A DNA stretch of 64,000 nucleotides from Enterococcus devriesei (GTDB lineage: Bacteria; Bacillota; Bacilli; Lactobacillales; Enterococcaceae), in NCBI RefSeq assembly GCF_001885905.1, contig NZ_JXKM01000001.1:1-64000 (forward strand), given 5' to 3'. The notes under the pieces are model-generated. The model saw only the letters and a program-made list of their open reading frames with translations, was not told the DNA's origin and did not search any database. This document shows positions 9,188 to 17,777 of the stretch, piece by piece. A program made the position numbers and the translations under genes. The first letter of the stretch is position 1. Every line of letters starts with the position of its first letter.

Positions 9188-12100
9188 ATGAAGAAAAAGC
9201 ACTTGCTCATGTTAGTTGTTCTGCTTTTTTCTTTTATCGTTGAGTCCGTTCCGTCACTGACAAAAGTGTATGCCGAAACAACCAAAACAGAACTAATCAA
9301 TGAGAATTATCTGCAATTATCCTATGATGTAAAATCGCAGGATGATGCAATCCACTGGCGTATCTCCTTCAAGAGGCAAAGCGAAGACAGTGATACACAA
9401 CAACGGCTCAAGCTGAAAGTAACTAACGAGAAAGGGGAAGTGATAAATTATCCGAAATTTGAGCAAATGACGAGTGAAAAAGATTGGTTGGTAGAAAACG
9501 CGTATTCGTCATCTATGGAAGGACAACTCGTATTTGAGTTGCCTAAGTCTGTCCAAAAGCTCAATTTGGATGTGCAAATGGATCAACAAACCTCATCGAA
9601 GGATGGGAAAAAAGAAACAGAAGAAGATATTTTATCCATCAAAAAGCCTTTTGAATTAAAGGTGAAAGAAACAAAAGAAAAGACAGAAATGTCAAGTAAG
9701 ACAGAAAAATCTGTGAGTAAAAAAAGTGAGGTAACGGTTGATTCTGAAGAATTTATTGGTCCGAAAGTCGAAGAGGTAGTACCAGTACCAGCGACTGCCG
9801 TACCGTATAACGGATTACTCAGAATGGACCCGCCAAAGTATACCAACAAAGCGCCACTCTATACAACATCGCCGAGTGAAGGGGTCTATCCTACCTGTAA
9901 TTGGACACCGACAGGGCAGTCGAATGTAATCAATCATCAAGGTGGATATGAACGAGAAAATGGTTGGGACGGCGTCACTAGCTGGAATCTGGCACAAGAT
10001 GATTACACAAAATCTTATATTAAATATGGGGTTGAAAAAACCAAACCGAATATTGCTTTACGGAAACTTGCTAGTGAGACGAGCAAAGAAGACGAGTTTG
10101 ATGTTCAATTAAATGTTCGCGGAAGTACCATCGCAAAACCTGGGGTGGATGTCTGTTTTGTGTTGGATAATTCTTCTTCGATGGTCATGGCCAACGGCTA
10201 TATTGGTGGGATGTCTAGAAAATCTCTAGCAGTCAATTCATTGCAAAAGTTAGTTAATAAGTTTAAAGCGGCTGGCCCAGAAACCGATAGCTTACGAATT
10301 GGTGGGATTATTTATTCGTCTGCTAGTCAGCCATCAGCAAATAAAACAGTTCCTATTACTAGTAATGAGTCGGGCTGGCAAGGATTGGTAAACACGTATA
10401 AAAATACCACTTCGGTTGGAGATACTTATACACAAAAAGCGTTGATGGATGCCCAAAAAATGCTGAATAGTGCGCCAGGAACCAATCGTCGTAAAGTTAT
10501 CTTTCTTTTGACTGATGGTGCACCGAACTTTAGTGTAAAACCAACCAAAGCGATATCAGATTCCAACATCTATTATGATGGTTTAAGAATTACGGAAAAT
10601 GATAGTGCTTCAATCAATAGTGGGACCCCGTTGCAAGATCCAATACAAGAACCTGGCACTTTCAACACATACTACACAGCAAAAATTCCATTAGGATTTC
10701 CAATGAGGGACGGACATTGTATCTACAGTCATTTGACACTGGTGAATTCTACGGCCGCAGATATTAAAGACCAGGGAATGGAGATTAATACCATTGCCAT
10801 TAATATCAAAAAATCCTTACAAGCGGAACGTCATACGACGGATGAATTACTCAAAGGGCTGTATAAGGTTGCCTCGAAAAAATCTAATGCCACTGGTGAT
10901 GCAGAAAAAGATTATCAATTCTTCCATGCCAATACGCAAGGAGACTTTGATATTTCCTTCGAAGATTGGTTTACTTCGGTCATTCAGACGGTAGACAAAG
11001 GAAAAATTGAAGATCCAATTGGGGATATGTATGAGTTGGTAGGAACGCCGAAAGTCAAAGAATTGAAGAAATCAGGCGTACCAGCAATCGAATCGAATAA
11101 ATTACCGAATAATCCAGTTGTTGCGAACAACAAGATCACTGTTGACAACATCAATTTATACGGCAATCAAGAGATTCAACTGAATTACACGTTGCGTTTG
11201 AAAACAGAACACCCGAATTATGAAGGCGGCAAGTGGTATCAGACGAATGGCAAGACGACGCTGGAGCCAACGCCTGAACGGACGAAGGACAAGCTAGAAT
11301 TTGGTGTGCCATCTGCACGTGGAAAAACGGAAAAAATCAAGATTCCGGTTGAGAAAAAATGGTCTGATACACATCTTAATACGGAAAATTATTGGGGATT
11401 GCGGGCAAATAGTGTCAAAGTCGTTTTACAAAGAAAAAGTGAAAATTCATGGGTAGATGTTGAAACGAAAACACTAAGCGCAGCAAACAATTGGCAGGAT
11501 TACTTCACAGCAGAAGGCGGCAATAAGAATACGTACAGGGTAGTTGAACCTGCACGAACGACAGGCTATGCAAAGCCAAGCTCTAATGTGGACGAGTTCA
11601 CCGCCAAAACGGTACCGAGCAAAGGAGTTCAAATCACGAATAAACTGCTGAAGGGTAAGGCAGTTATTTGTAAGTACAAAGAAGATGGCAAGACGCCATT
11701 TACTAAAGATTTACCAAGATTTACGGTAAGGCGCAAGTCGGATGGCAAGTTGTTGGCAGCTGATTTAGAACCAGACGCGAATGGACAAGTCACGATTTCC
11801 GACATTCCGTTGGGTGACTTTATTGTGGAAGAGACCTATGTGCCTAATGGTTACGCTAAGATGGAGAACATAGACCTTAAAGCGATGGAGAACGGAGCTG
11901 GAACAGATCTGATTATTACGATGAATGGTAAGAGTTCACCGTACAAAGTCACAAATAAATTATCTAAAGACTTAAAGATTCCGGTAGAAAAAATCTGGTC
12001 GGATGAGTTCAAGGGAACGGATAATTATTGGGGATTACGTCAGATGTATGTGCGTGTAAATCTGCAAAGAAAAAATGGCAATAGCTGGGAGACCATTGAA

Positions 12101-13063
12101 CAAAAAATCTTGACACCTACAACAAATTGGAAAGATACCTTCGCGGGTGTAGAAGGTGGAAACAATGTTTATCGGGTAGTCGAGGAAACACGTGTGGCTG
12201 GTTATGCCAAGCCAACGTACAATTATTCGGCTGAATTTACCGCGGCAAATGTACCAACAGGCGGCGTGAAGCTAACGAATAAGCTCTTAAAAGATAAAAT
12301 CATTTTTTACAAGTATAAGCAAGATGGTAAGACACCATTTGATTCAAATGACTTACCGAAATTTTCAGTGAGACGGAAATCAGATAACAAGCTATTAGCA
12401 GAGGATTTGACACCAAATGCCAATGGGGCGGTGACGATTTCGGATATTCCGCTAGGCGAATTTATCTTGGAAGAAACGTATGTGCCAAAGGGCTATCAGA
12501 AGATGGCGAATATTGAGATCAGAGCTGTTGAAAATGGCAGCGGGACGGGATTAGTTATCTATTTTGATGGTAAGACCGGTTCTACTAATAAAATCAAGAA
12601 TGAGTTGGCGGATTTTGCGCTAGTGATCAAAAAAGTTGATCAAGATGGAAATGAACTCAGGGGAGCCAGCTTCCGATTGGTTGGAACAAATTATGATCAG
12701 ACTCAAACTGGAGGACCGACGTTTGTCTTTGATAGATTACGGCCTGGCGAATATCAATTAACGGAGACAGTCGTTCCTAATGGCTACACTGGTTTGACTA
12801 GTTCTGTCAGAATCAGTATTTCACAAGAGGGTGTTGTGACGATTCAAAATAATCCGAATGTCAGCGGGTCTGGCGGTATCGGAAATGACATGAATCAAAT
12901 TGATCTGACTATCACGAATAAGAAGAAAAGGCCAGGAGCGTTACCAAGCACTGGCGGATCAGGAACAGCGACGATTTTTAAGATTGCAATCGGTGTAATA
13001 ACGACAGCAGGAGGACTGCTTGGCAGCCTATTCTGGCTTCATACTAAAAGGAGGGGATCGTAA
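9188..13063 (+). CDS. ebpA: EbpA-type pilus tip adhesin (VWA domain, LPSTG), copy 2
   Basis: A 1291-residue paralogue of the protein at 373-3618. It has a signal peptide (about 1-30, VYAE). The VWA domain has metal-site residues Asp327, Ser329 and Ser331 (DNSSSM). Several Cna_B domains follow, then LPSTG at 1252-1256, a membrane helix and the tail HTKRRGS. It is 210 residues longer than copy 1, and the difference is one extra Cna_B module: the segment starting KIPVEKKWSD (codons from about 11339) repeats after 636 bases as KIPVEKIWSD (from about 11975). The stop codon overlaps the ebpB2 start by one base (TAATG), so ebpA2-ebpB2-ebpC2 form one tightly coupled operon, unlike the split first set. 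It probably binds a host ligand through the VWA domain; the ligand is unknown. Confidence 0.88.
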   Translation: MKKKHLLMLVVLLFSFIVESVPSLTKVYAETTKTELINENYLQLSYDVKSQDDAIHWRISFKRQSEDSDTQQRLKLKVTNEKGEVINYPKFEQMTSEKDWLVENAYSSSMEGQLVFELPKSVQKLNLDVQMDQQTSSKDGKKETEEDILSIKKPFELKVKETKEKTEMSSKTEKSVSKKSEVTVDSEEFIGPKVEEVVPVPATAVPYNGLLRMDPPKYTNKAPLYTTSPSEGVYPTCNWTPTGQSNVINHQGGYERENGWDGVTSWNLAQDDYTKSYIKYGVEKTKPNIALRKLASETSKEDEFDVQLNVRGSTIAKPGVDVCFVLDNSSSMVMANGYIGGMSRKSLAVNSLQKLVNKFKAAGPETDSLRIGGIIYSSASQPSANKTVPITSNESGWQGLVNTYKNTTSVGDTYTQKALMDAQKMLNSAPGTNRRKVIFLLTDGAPNFSVKPTKAISDSNIYYDGLRITENDSASINSGTPLQDPIQEPGTFNTYYTAKIPLGFPMRDGHCIYSHLTLVNSTAADIKDQGMEINTIAINIKKSLQAERHTTDELLKGLYKVASKKSNATGDAEKDYQFFHANTQGDFDISFEDWFTSVIQTVDKGKIEDPIGDMYELVGTPKVKELKKSGVPAIESNKLPNNPVVANNKITVDNINLYGNQEIQLNYTLRLKTEHPNYEGGKWYQTNGKTTLEPTPERTKDKLEFGVPSARGKTEKIKIPVEKKWSDTHLNTENYWGLRANSVKVVLQRKSENSWVDVETKTLSAANNWQDYFTAEGGNKNTYRVVEPARTTGYAKPSSNVDEFTAKTVPSKGVQITNKLLKGKAVICKYKEDGKTPFTKDLPRFTVRRKSDGKLLAADLEPDANGQVTISDIPLGDFIVEETYVPNGYAKMENIDLKAMENGAGTDLIITMNGKSSPYKVTNKLSKDLKIPVEKIWSDEFKGTDNYWGLRQMYVRVNLQRKNGNSWETIEQKILTPTTNWKDTFAGVEGGNNVYRVVEETRVAGYAKPTYNYSAEFTAANVPTGGVKLTNKLLKDKIIFYKYKQDGKTPFDSNDLPKFSVRRKSDNKLLAEDLTPNANGAVTISDIPLGEFILEETYVPKGYQKMANIEIRAVENGSGTGLVIYFDGKTGSTNKIKNELADFALVIKKVDQDGNELRGASFRLVGTNYDQTQTGGPTFVFDRLRPGEYQLTETVVPNGYTGLTSSVRISISQEGVVTIQNNPNVSGSGGIGNDMNQIDLTITNKKKRPGALPSTGGSGTATIFKIAIGVITTAGGLLGSLFWLHTKRRGS

Positions 13064-13821
13064 TGAAAAAAATGATTCTTCTCTTGGGACTAATTCTGGG
13101 AATTTGTAACTGGGGGGTTACTGCTTTTGCAGAGGAAAGTCAGGTGGAAGTTCAGATTGATACACGTCCGAACGAAAAACTTTATGAAGGAACGGAGTCC
13201 TTAATACTTGAGGTATACGATTTGACAGAATGGCGGGTTACGCGAGCCAGTGATGAAAAGAGTGACAAAGAATACATTTTGAATACTTATCCAACGAAGG
13301 AGAAACGCTTAGCTTTTGTTCAGCAAGAGCAATTGCCGAAAGTCACAGAAGCACCGCTTTTGTTGGATGGGGAGGGCAAGGTATTCTTTAGCATTCCACG
13401 ATATCAAAACGCACGCGATGCCGCTTACTTAGTGCTTTCAGCGGGTGAAACAGGAAAGTACCAAATGTTGCCAATCGTGATTTATTTGCCGCAAATAGAC
13501 ACAGTGACAAATCAAGAAGGACAAAGTTTACTCATCAACTGTAAGTACGATGAACTTACACCAACAGAACCAACAAAGCCAACAACACCGAGCGAGCCCG
13601 AACCACCAATCTCGGACAGCTCTGAACCAAAGAAACAGTGGCCTGTGACACCAGGAACTCCAAATGATGGGGGTCCGGATGACTATATTTCAGGAAAAGA
13701 GTTTCCTTCAACAAATGAGTTGATTCGTAATTATTGTATTTTAGGGTTGTTGCTTATGTTTGTCGGTTTTATTGGGCTAAACAGAAAACAAGGGGGAAAA
13801 AATTATGAAGAACAAGGGTAA
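13063..13821 (+). CDS. ebpB: EbpB-type minor (base) pilin with FPSTN sorting motif, copy 2
   Basis: A 252-residue paralogue of the protein at 6354-7046. It has a signal peptide (1-23, cut near AFAEE), a beta-type body sharing the patterns EVYDLTEWR, LNTYPTKEKRLAFV and RDAAYLVLSAGETG with copy 1, a Pro/Thr/Ser-rich wall linker (PTEPTKPTTPSEPEPP), and the unusual sorting signal FPSTN followed by a hydrophobic helix. The tail (NRKQGGKNYEEQG) is longer than in copy 1 because the reading frame runs 17 bases into ebpC2. The ribosome site AAAGGAGGGG lies inside the end of ebpA2. It is expected to be the wall-anchored base of the second pilus. Confidence 0.78.
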   Translation: MKKMILLLGLILGICNWGVTAFAEESQVEVQIDTRPNEKLYEGTESLILEVYDLTEWRVTRASDEKSDKEYILNTYPTKEKRLAFVQQEQLPKVTEAPLLLDGEGKVFFSIPRYQNARDAAYLVLSAGETGKYQMLPIVIYLPQIDTVTNQEGQSLLINCKYDELTPTEPTKPTTPSEPEPPISDSSEPKKQWPVTPGTPNDGGPDDYISGKEFPSTNELIRNYCILGLLLMFVGFIGLNRKQGGKNYEEQG

Positions 13822-15394
13822 AGGGCTTTCGTTATTAATGGCTTTACTATTTATGGCGCCATTAGTAACAGGATTGTTTGGGTTTGGTAGTGACGCACAT
13901 GCTGTGGATTCAGTGAACGTTACATTGCACAAGAAAAAAATGGATGAATTTCCTAATAGCAGTCTTGAAAATACCGGTAAGGAAATGACTGAGTTTGATC
14001 GGTATGAAGGACTACAAGGGATTACCTTCACGGCATGGGATATCACAGAAGATTTCTATGCAGCATTAGATGCGATCTTAACTGGAAATGAAACTGATGC
14101 GGAGTACAACGCAAAAGCAAAACAAATCATGGATGCCTTTGATTTGAATGCTGCGCCAAATGCTGTTGATGCGGGCAATCAAACAACAGATGCAAACGGC
14201 GAAGCAAATTTTGCCAACTTGCCTGCTAAAAATGCGGATGGTTCTTATAAAGTCTACTTCTTTGAAGAGCATGACTCTCCAAATGTGGATAAAGGTTCAT
14301 ACAAATTAATCTTAATGTTACCATTAAAAGATGGCGATACAGAGCTTTCTAATATTCATTTATATCCTAAGAATAAAGTTGAAGGCGAAGACCCTGAGAA
14401 AGAATTAGTTGATGAAAATGGCGATCCATTGCCGGCACCTAATCCTAGTGGTTATGATTTTGAAGTTGGACAACAAATCCACTACCGCGCAAGCTTTGTG
14501 ATCCCTAGCCAAATCGGGGAACTTTTACCTAGTGGAGCACCACGTTACGGCAAATTAGAATTCAAAGATGCGGTAGACCAAACTGGCGTGAAATTCGAAG
14601 GAATCGATCGGATCGTCGTAAATGGAACTCAAGTGAATTCAGCGGACTTCTTAAGCACTCACGGAACATACACTCCACAAAATGAAACAGCTCCATGGGC
14701 AGGCTATGCTGGATTTACTTTAGCGATGAATCTGACAGGTGCCGCTGGTCCTGCGACTGCGAATTACTTGAGTCAATATGCTGGTCAAACAATTGAATTC
14801 TTCTACACTGTGTCATTCACAGAAGAAACACCAGTTGATAAAGACATCAACAATGAATTCACTGTAACAATGAACCATGATGGTGGACAAGATGAAAGCA
14901 AAACGAACCCACCAATTCCACCAATCAAAACCGGTGGTAAGAAATTCTTCAAATACTCTGGAGCAGCTAAAGAAGCTTTGGAAGGCGCTGAGTTTGTTGT
15001 AATCAAAAAAGTCAACGGCGTGGATCACTACTTAACAGCAGGGGCTGATACAATGACTTGGACAGCAGTAGGTGCGAACGAAGATTATGCAACTGCGACC
15101 AAATATACTTCTGACGCGAATGGTCTATTTGAAGTAACTGGTTTAGAGTATGGTAACTACTACTTACGTGAAACGAAAGCACCGCACGGCTACCAAAAAT
15201 TACCAAATGACGTACAGTTCACAGTAGGTGATGGAACGTACGAAGGGGCTACGCCACAAGAAATCGAAAATACGACTAAAGGCGGCACATTACCATCAAC
15301 CGGTGGTATGGGTATCATCGCTTTCATCGTAATCGGTCTTGGCTTGATGACAGCAGCAATCCTTCGCTACCGCCGCGTACAGTTTGAAGTATAA
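13805..15394 (+). CDS. ebpC: EbpC-type major pilin (LPSTG), copy 2
   Basis: A 529-residue shaft pilin, paralogue of 7058-8713. It has a signal peptide of about 31 residues (AHAVDS), the pilin motif Tyr187-Pro188-Lys189-Asn, an E-box LRETKAPHGY, LPSTG at 496-500, a membrane helix and the tail YRRVQFEV. The strand patterns VTLHKKKMDEFP, FTAWDIT and IHLYPKNKV are the same in both copies, while the central domains differ, so the two fibres may be antigenically distinct. The gene overlaps the end of ebpB2 by 17 bases, and GGGGGAAAA serves as ribosome site. A perfect hairpin terminator follows, with no sortase gene. Confidence 0.88.
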   Translation: MKNKGKGLSLLMALLFMAPLVTGLFGFGSDAHAVDSVNVTLHKKKMDEFPNSSLENTGKEMTEFDRYEGLQGITFTAWDITEDFYAALDAILTGNETDAEYNAKAKQIMDAFDLNAAPNAVDAGNQTTDANGEANFANLPAKNADGSYKVYFFEEHDSPNVDKGSYKLILMLPLKDGDTELSNIHLYPKNKVEGEDPEKELVDENGDPLPAPNPSGYDFEVGQQIHYRASFVIPSQIGELLPSGAPRYGKLEFKDAVDQTGVKFEGIDRIVVNGTQVNSADFLSTHGTYTPQNETAPWAGYAGFTLAMNLTGAAGPATANYLSQYAGQTIEFFYTVSFTEETPVDKDINNEFTVTMNHDGGQDESKTNPPIPPIKTGGKKFFKYSGAAKEALEGAEFVVIKKVNGVDHYLTAGADTMTWTAVGANEDYATATKYTSDANGLFEVTGLEYGNYYLRETKAPHGYQKLPNDVQFTVGDGTYEGATPQEIENTTKGGTLPSTGGMGIIAFIVIGLGLMTAAILRYRRVQFEV

Positions 15395-15409
15395 GAATCG
15401 AAGTTAATA

Positions 15410-15446
15410 AATAAGCCTGAAAGCTAAGCTTTCAGGCTTATTTTAC
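15410..15446 (+). terminator. Strong terminator after ebpC2
   Basis: A perfect 16-base inverted repeat (AATAAGCCTGAAAGCT with its complement, one base between them) runs from 15410 to 15442 and is followed by T residues. It ends the second pilus operon 15 bases after the stop codon. Confidence 0.9.
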
Positions 15447-15670
15447 GGTTTAAGACGGTTCCATAGTGAAAGTAATCACTACGAGTAAAGTATTGAAAAA
15501 AATTTCTCTTTTTAAAGAACTAATGATTGATAGTAGAGGTTTCGGTTACTTGAACTTGATCGTTTTTTTCACTTTCATCAAAATTTCTATAGGAATAAGC
15601 TGATTTTTTGAGCTTTAAGTTCCTTCGTGTTACGGTTTTCTTATACCAAGAAATGGAGGAAATTAGACAC

Positions 15671-17128
15671 ATGGCAAAAGAACAGTTACCAGAAGTCGAA
15701 ACACGTCTCTATATCAATGGAAAATGGCTGGATGGCTCGGAAGATCCGATTGCCATCATTAATCCTGCCACTGGCGACACCTTAGCAAAGGTTCAAGCAG
15801 GCGGTGCAAAAGAGGTTAAGTCGGCGATCAAAGCGGCAAATGATGCGTTTTCTGAATGGTCAGAAAAATCACCGGCTGAACGGGCAACCTTAATGAATAA
15901 GATGGCTGATTTGGTGGAAGAGGACTCAGAACGATTAGCTAAGATTATGACGATGGAGCAAGGAAAACCTTTGACTCAAGCGAAGGGCGAGATTCAAACA
16001 AATGTTGAAAATCTTCGCTGGAATGCGGCAGAAGGGCAGCGTTTGCTAGGGGAGATCGTTCCTTCACCTGCGACGAATCAATGGCAAGTACGCAAGCAAG
16101 CAGTTGGAGTAGTAGGCGCGATCACGCCGTGGAATTTCCCATCGAATATGATTATTCGAAAGATTTCACCAGCGATTGCAGCAGGCTGTACCGTGATTTT
16201 GAAACCTTCGAAGCAAACACCGTTATCTGCTTTGGCCTTGATGGAATTGTTTGATAAAGCAGGTTTCCCAGCAGGTGTAGTGAATATCGTTTTAGGCGAT
16301 TCATCTACGATAGGAACAATTTTATCTGAATCTGATGATGTGCAAAAAATTACCTTTACAGGCTCTACCGAAGTTGGTCAAACCTTAAATGAACAAGCGG
16401 CCCCTACCTTGAAAAATGTTTCGATGGAATTAGGCGGACACGCACCATACATTATTTTCCCAGATGCGGACATTGAACGGGCAGTGGAAACCTTGATCCA
16501 AACGAAATTTATCAATAATGGTCAGGTCTGTACGTCACCAAACCGAATCTTCGTTCATAAAGATATTAAGCAAAAGGTAACGGATCGCATTGTAGAAGCA
16601 ATCAAAGATGTAACCGTCGGGAATGGCTTAGATGATCCGACCACGGGTCCATTAATCAATCAAGACGGCGTCGAAAAAGTGGTTGATCAGCTGAAGGATG
16701 CGACGGATAAGGGTGCGAAAATCTTAGCGGGTGGTCACAAACTGACTGACGGCGAATATGCTGACGGCTTTTTCTTTGAACCAACTGTCTTGGATGGCGT
16801 GACAAAGGATATGGATATTTTCTATCAAGAAACGTTTGGTCCAGTCATTCCATTAATTACTTTTGAAGATGAGGAAGCGGTCATCAAAGATGCCAATGAT
16901 ACAGAATTCGGTTTGGCTTCCTACTTTTTTGCAACGAACATCCATACGATCGACAATGTCAGCAATAAGCTGCAATATGGGATGGTAGGCGTCAATGATA
17001 CGGATATCTCTAATTCAGCGACACCATTTGGCGGCGTAAAACATTCAGGTTTTGGTCGCGAAAATGGGACTTATGGAGTGGAAGAATATGTCGAAGTCAA
17101 ATTCGTCAATATTCGTACCGCCAAATAA
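15671..17128 (+). CDS. gabD: NAD(P)-dependent succinate-semialdehyde dehydrogenase-type aldehyde dehydrogenase
   Basis: A 485-residue cytoplasmic aldehyde dehydrogenase. By family it oxidises succinate semialdehyde (or a similar aldehyde) to the acid with NAD(P). Visible motifs are ITPWNFPSNMI (cofactor loop), FTGSTEVGQ, MELGGHAPYI with the general-base Glu, and NNGQVCTSPNR with the nucleophilic Cys; length and order fit the GabD family. The start at 15671 (MAKEQLP) lies 11 bases after GGAGGA; an in-frame ATG at 15653 is an alternative. It is monocistronic, with a terminator at 17151-17190, and has no evident link to the pilus genes around it. The exact substrate cannot be read from the sequence; no GABA transaminase is nearby. 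Confidence 0.78.
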   Translation: MAKEQLPEVETRLYINGKWLDGSEDPIAIINPATGDTLAKVQAGGAKEVKSAIKAANDAFSEWSEKSPAERATLMNKMADLVEEDSERLAKIMTMEQGKPLTQAKGEIQTNVENLRWNAAEGQRLLGEIVPSPATNQWQVRKQAVGVVGAITPWNFPSNMIIRKISPAIAAGCTVILKPSKQTPLSALALMELFDKAGFPAGVVNIVLGDSSTIGTILSESDDVQKITFTGSTEVGQTLNEQAAPTLKNVSMELGGHAPYIIFPDADIERAVETLIQTKFINNGQVCTSPNRIFVHKDIKQKVTDRIVEAIKDVTVGNGLDDPTTGPLINQDGVEKVVDQLKDATDKGAKILAGGHKLTDGEYADGFFFEPTVLDGVTKDMDIFYQETFGPVIPLITFEDEEAVIKDANDTEFGLASYFFATNIHTIDNVSNKLQYGMVGVNDTDISNSATPFGGVKHSGFGRENGTYGVEEYVEVKFVNIRTAK

Positions 17129-17150
17129 AAATCACTATATTTGGTTACTC

Positions 17151-17191
17151 AAAAAGACCTTTTTCCTTCGTGGAGAAAGGTCTTTTTTTCT
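17151..17191 (+). terminator. Terminator after the aldehyde dehydrogenase gene
   Basis: AAAAAGACCTTT pairs with AAAGGTCTTTTT around a TTCG-containing loop and is followed by T residues. Confidence 0.88.
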
Positions 17192-17777
17192 TTGCCGAAT
17201 ATACAGATAGATAAGCAAAAAAAAGATTGTAAAAGTTTTTTTAAGGACTAAATATATATTTTTTTGTTTTTATGCCTTGACAATTAATAGCTAAAGTTAT
17301 CGGAAAGATTGATAATTCAAACGGCAAAAAAAAAATTCAACAATTAGTTTCTAAAAAAATTTATTTTTATTTTAAAAAGTGAATTAAATAACGGATTTTA
17401 TTCGAACGAGACAATAGTAGCAACGCAATAGTTGCGTTGGATAACGATGGATATTTGAAAAAGGAGCGGAGCGAGGAAGCTGGATTTCAGTTACCATTAT
17501 TAATAGTTAGACGGTGGATTAAACCAGAATAGAGTGGGGACTTTTTATTCTTGTTTTTCCTTTTGTTATCATAAAAAAATTGTTTGGCAGGAAAGGAGGA
17601 AAGCGGACTTTAAACCAAAAAAGAACTTGAACCATTAAGAACCGGGAAGAAAAGAGCTTTAAACCATACTGGATCAAAAATTAGGGGATTTTTGATCGGT
17701 CTTTTTCGTGGTTGGGTTCTCGACGTCAAATGTTGGGTAGAGAGGTTTTACCGGGGTTAGTGAAAAAGGGTGGTTAT
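17192..17777. promoter_or_regulatory. Long AT-rich control region of the second EbpR-like regulator
   Basis: No gene is supported in 586 bases. It contains GAATTAAATAACGG at 17381-17394, matching motifs before ebpR1, and a perfect inverted repeat, CAACGCAA at 17421-17428 with TTGCGTTG at 17432-17439, three bases apart. The second could be a protein site or a small hairpin. The ribosome site AAGGGTGG lies just before the ATG at 17778. Confidence 0.4.
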
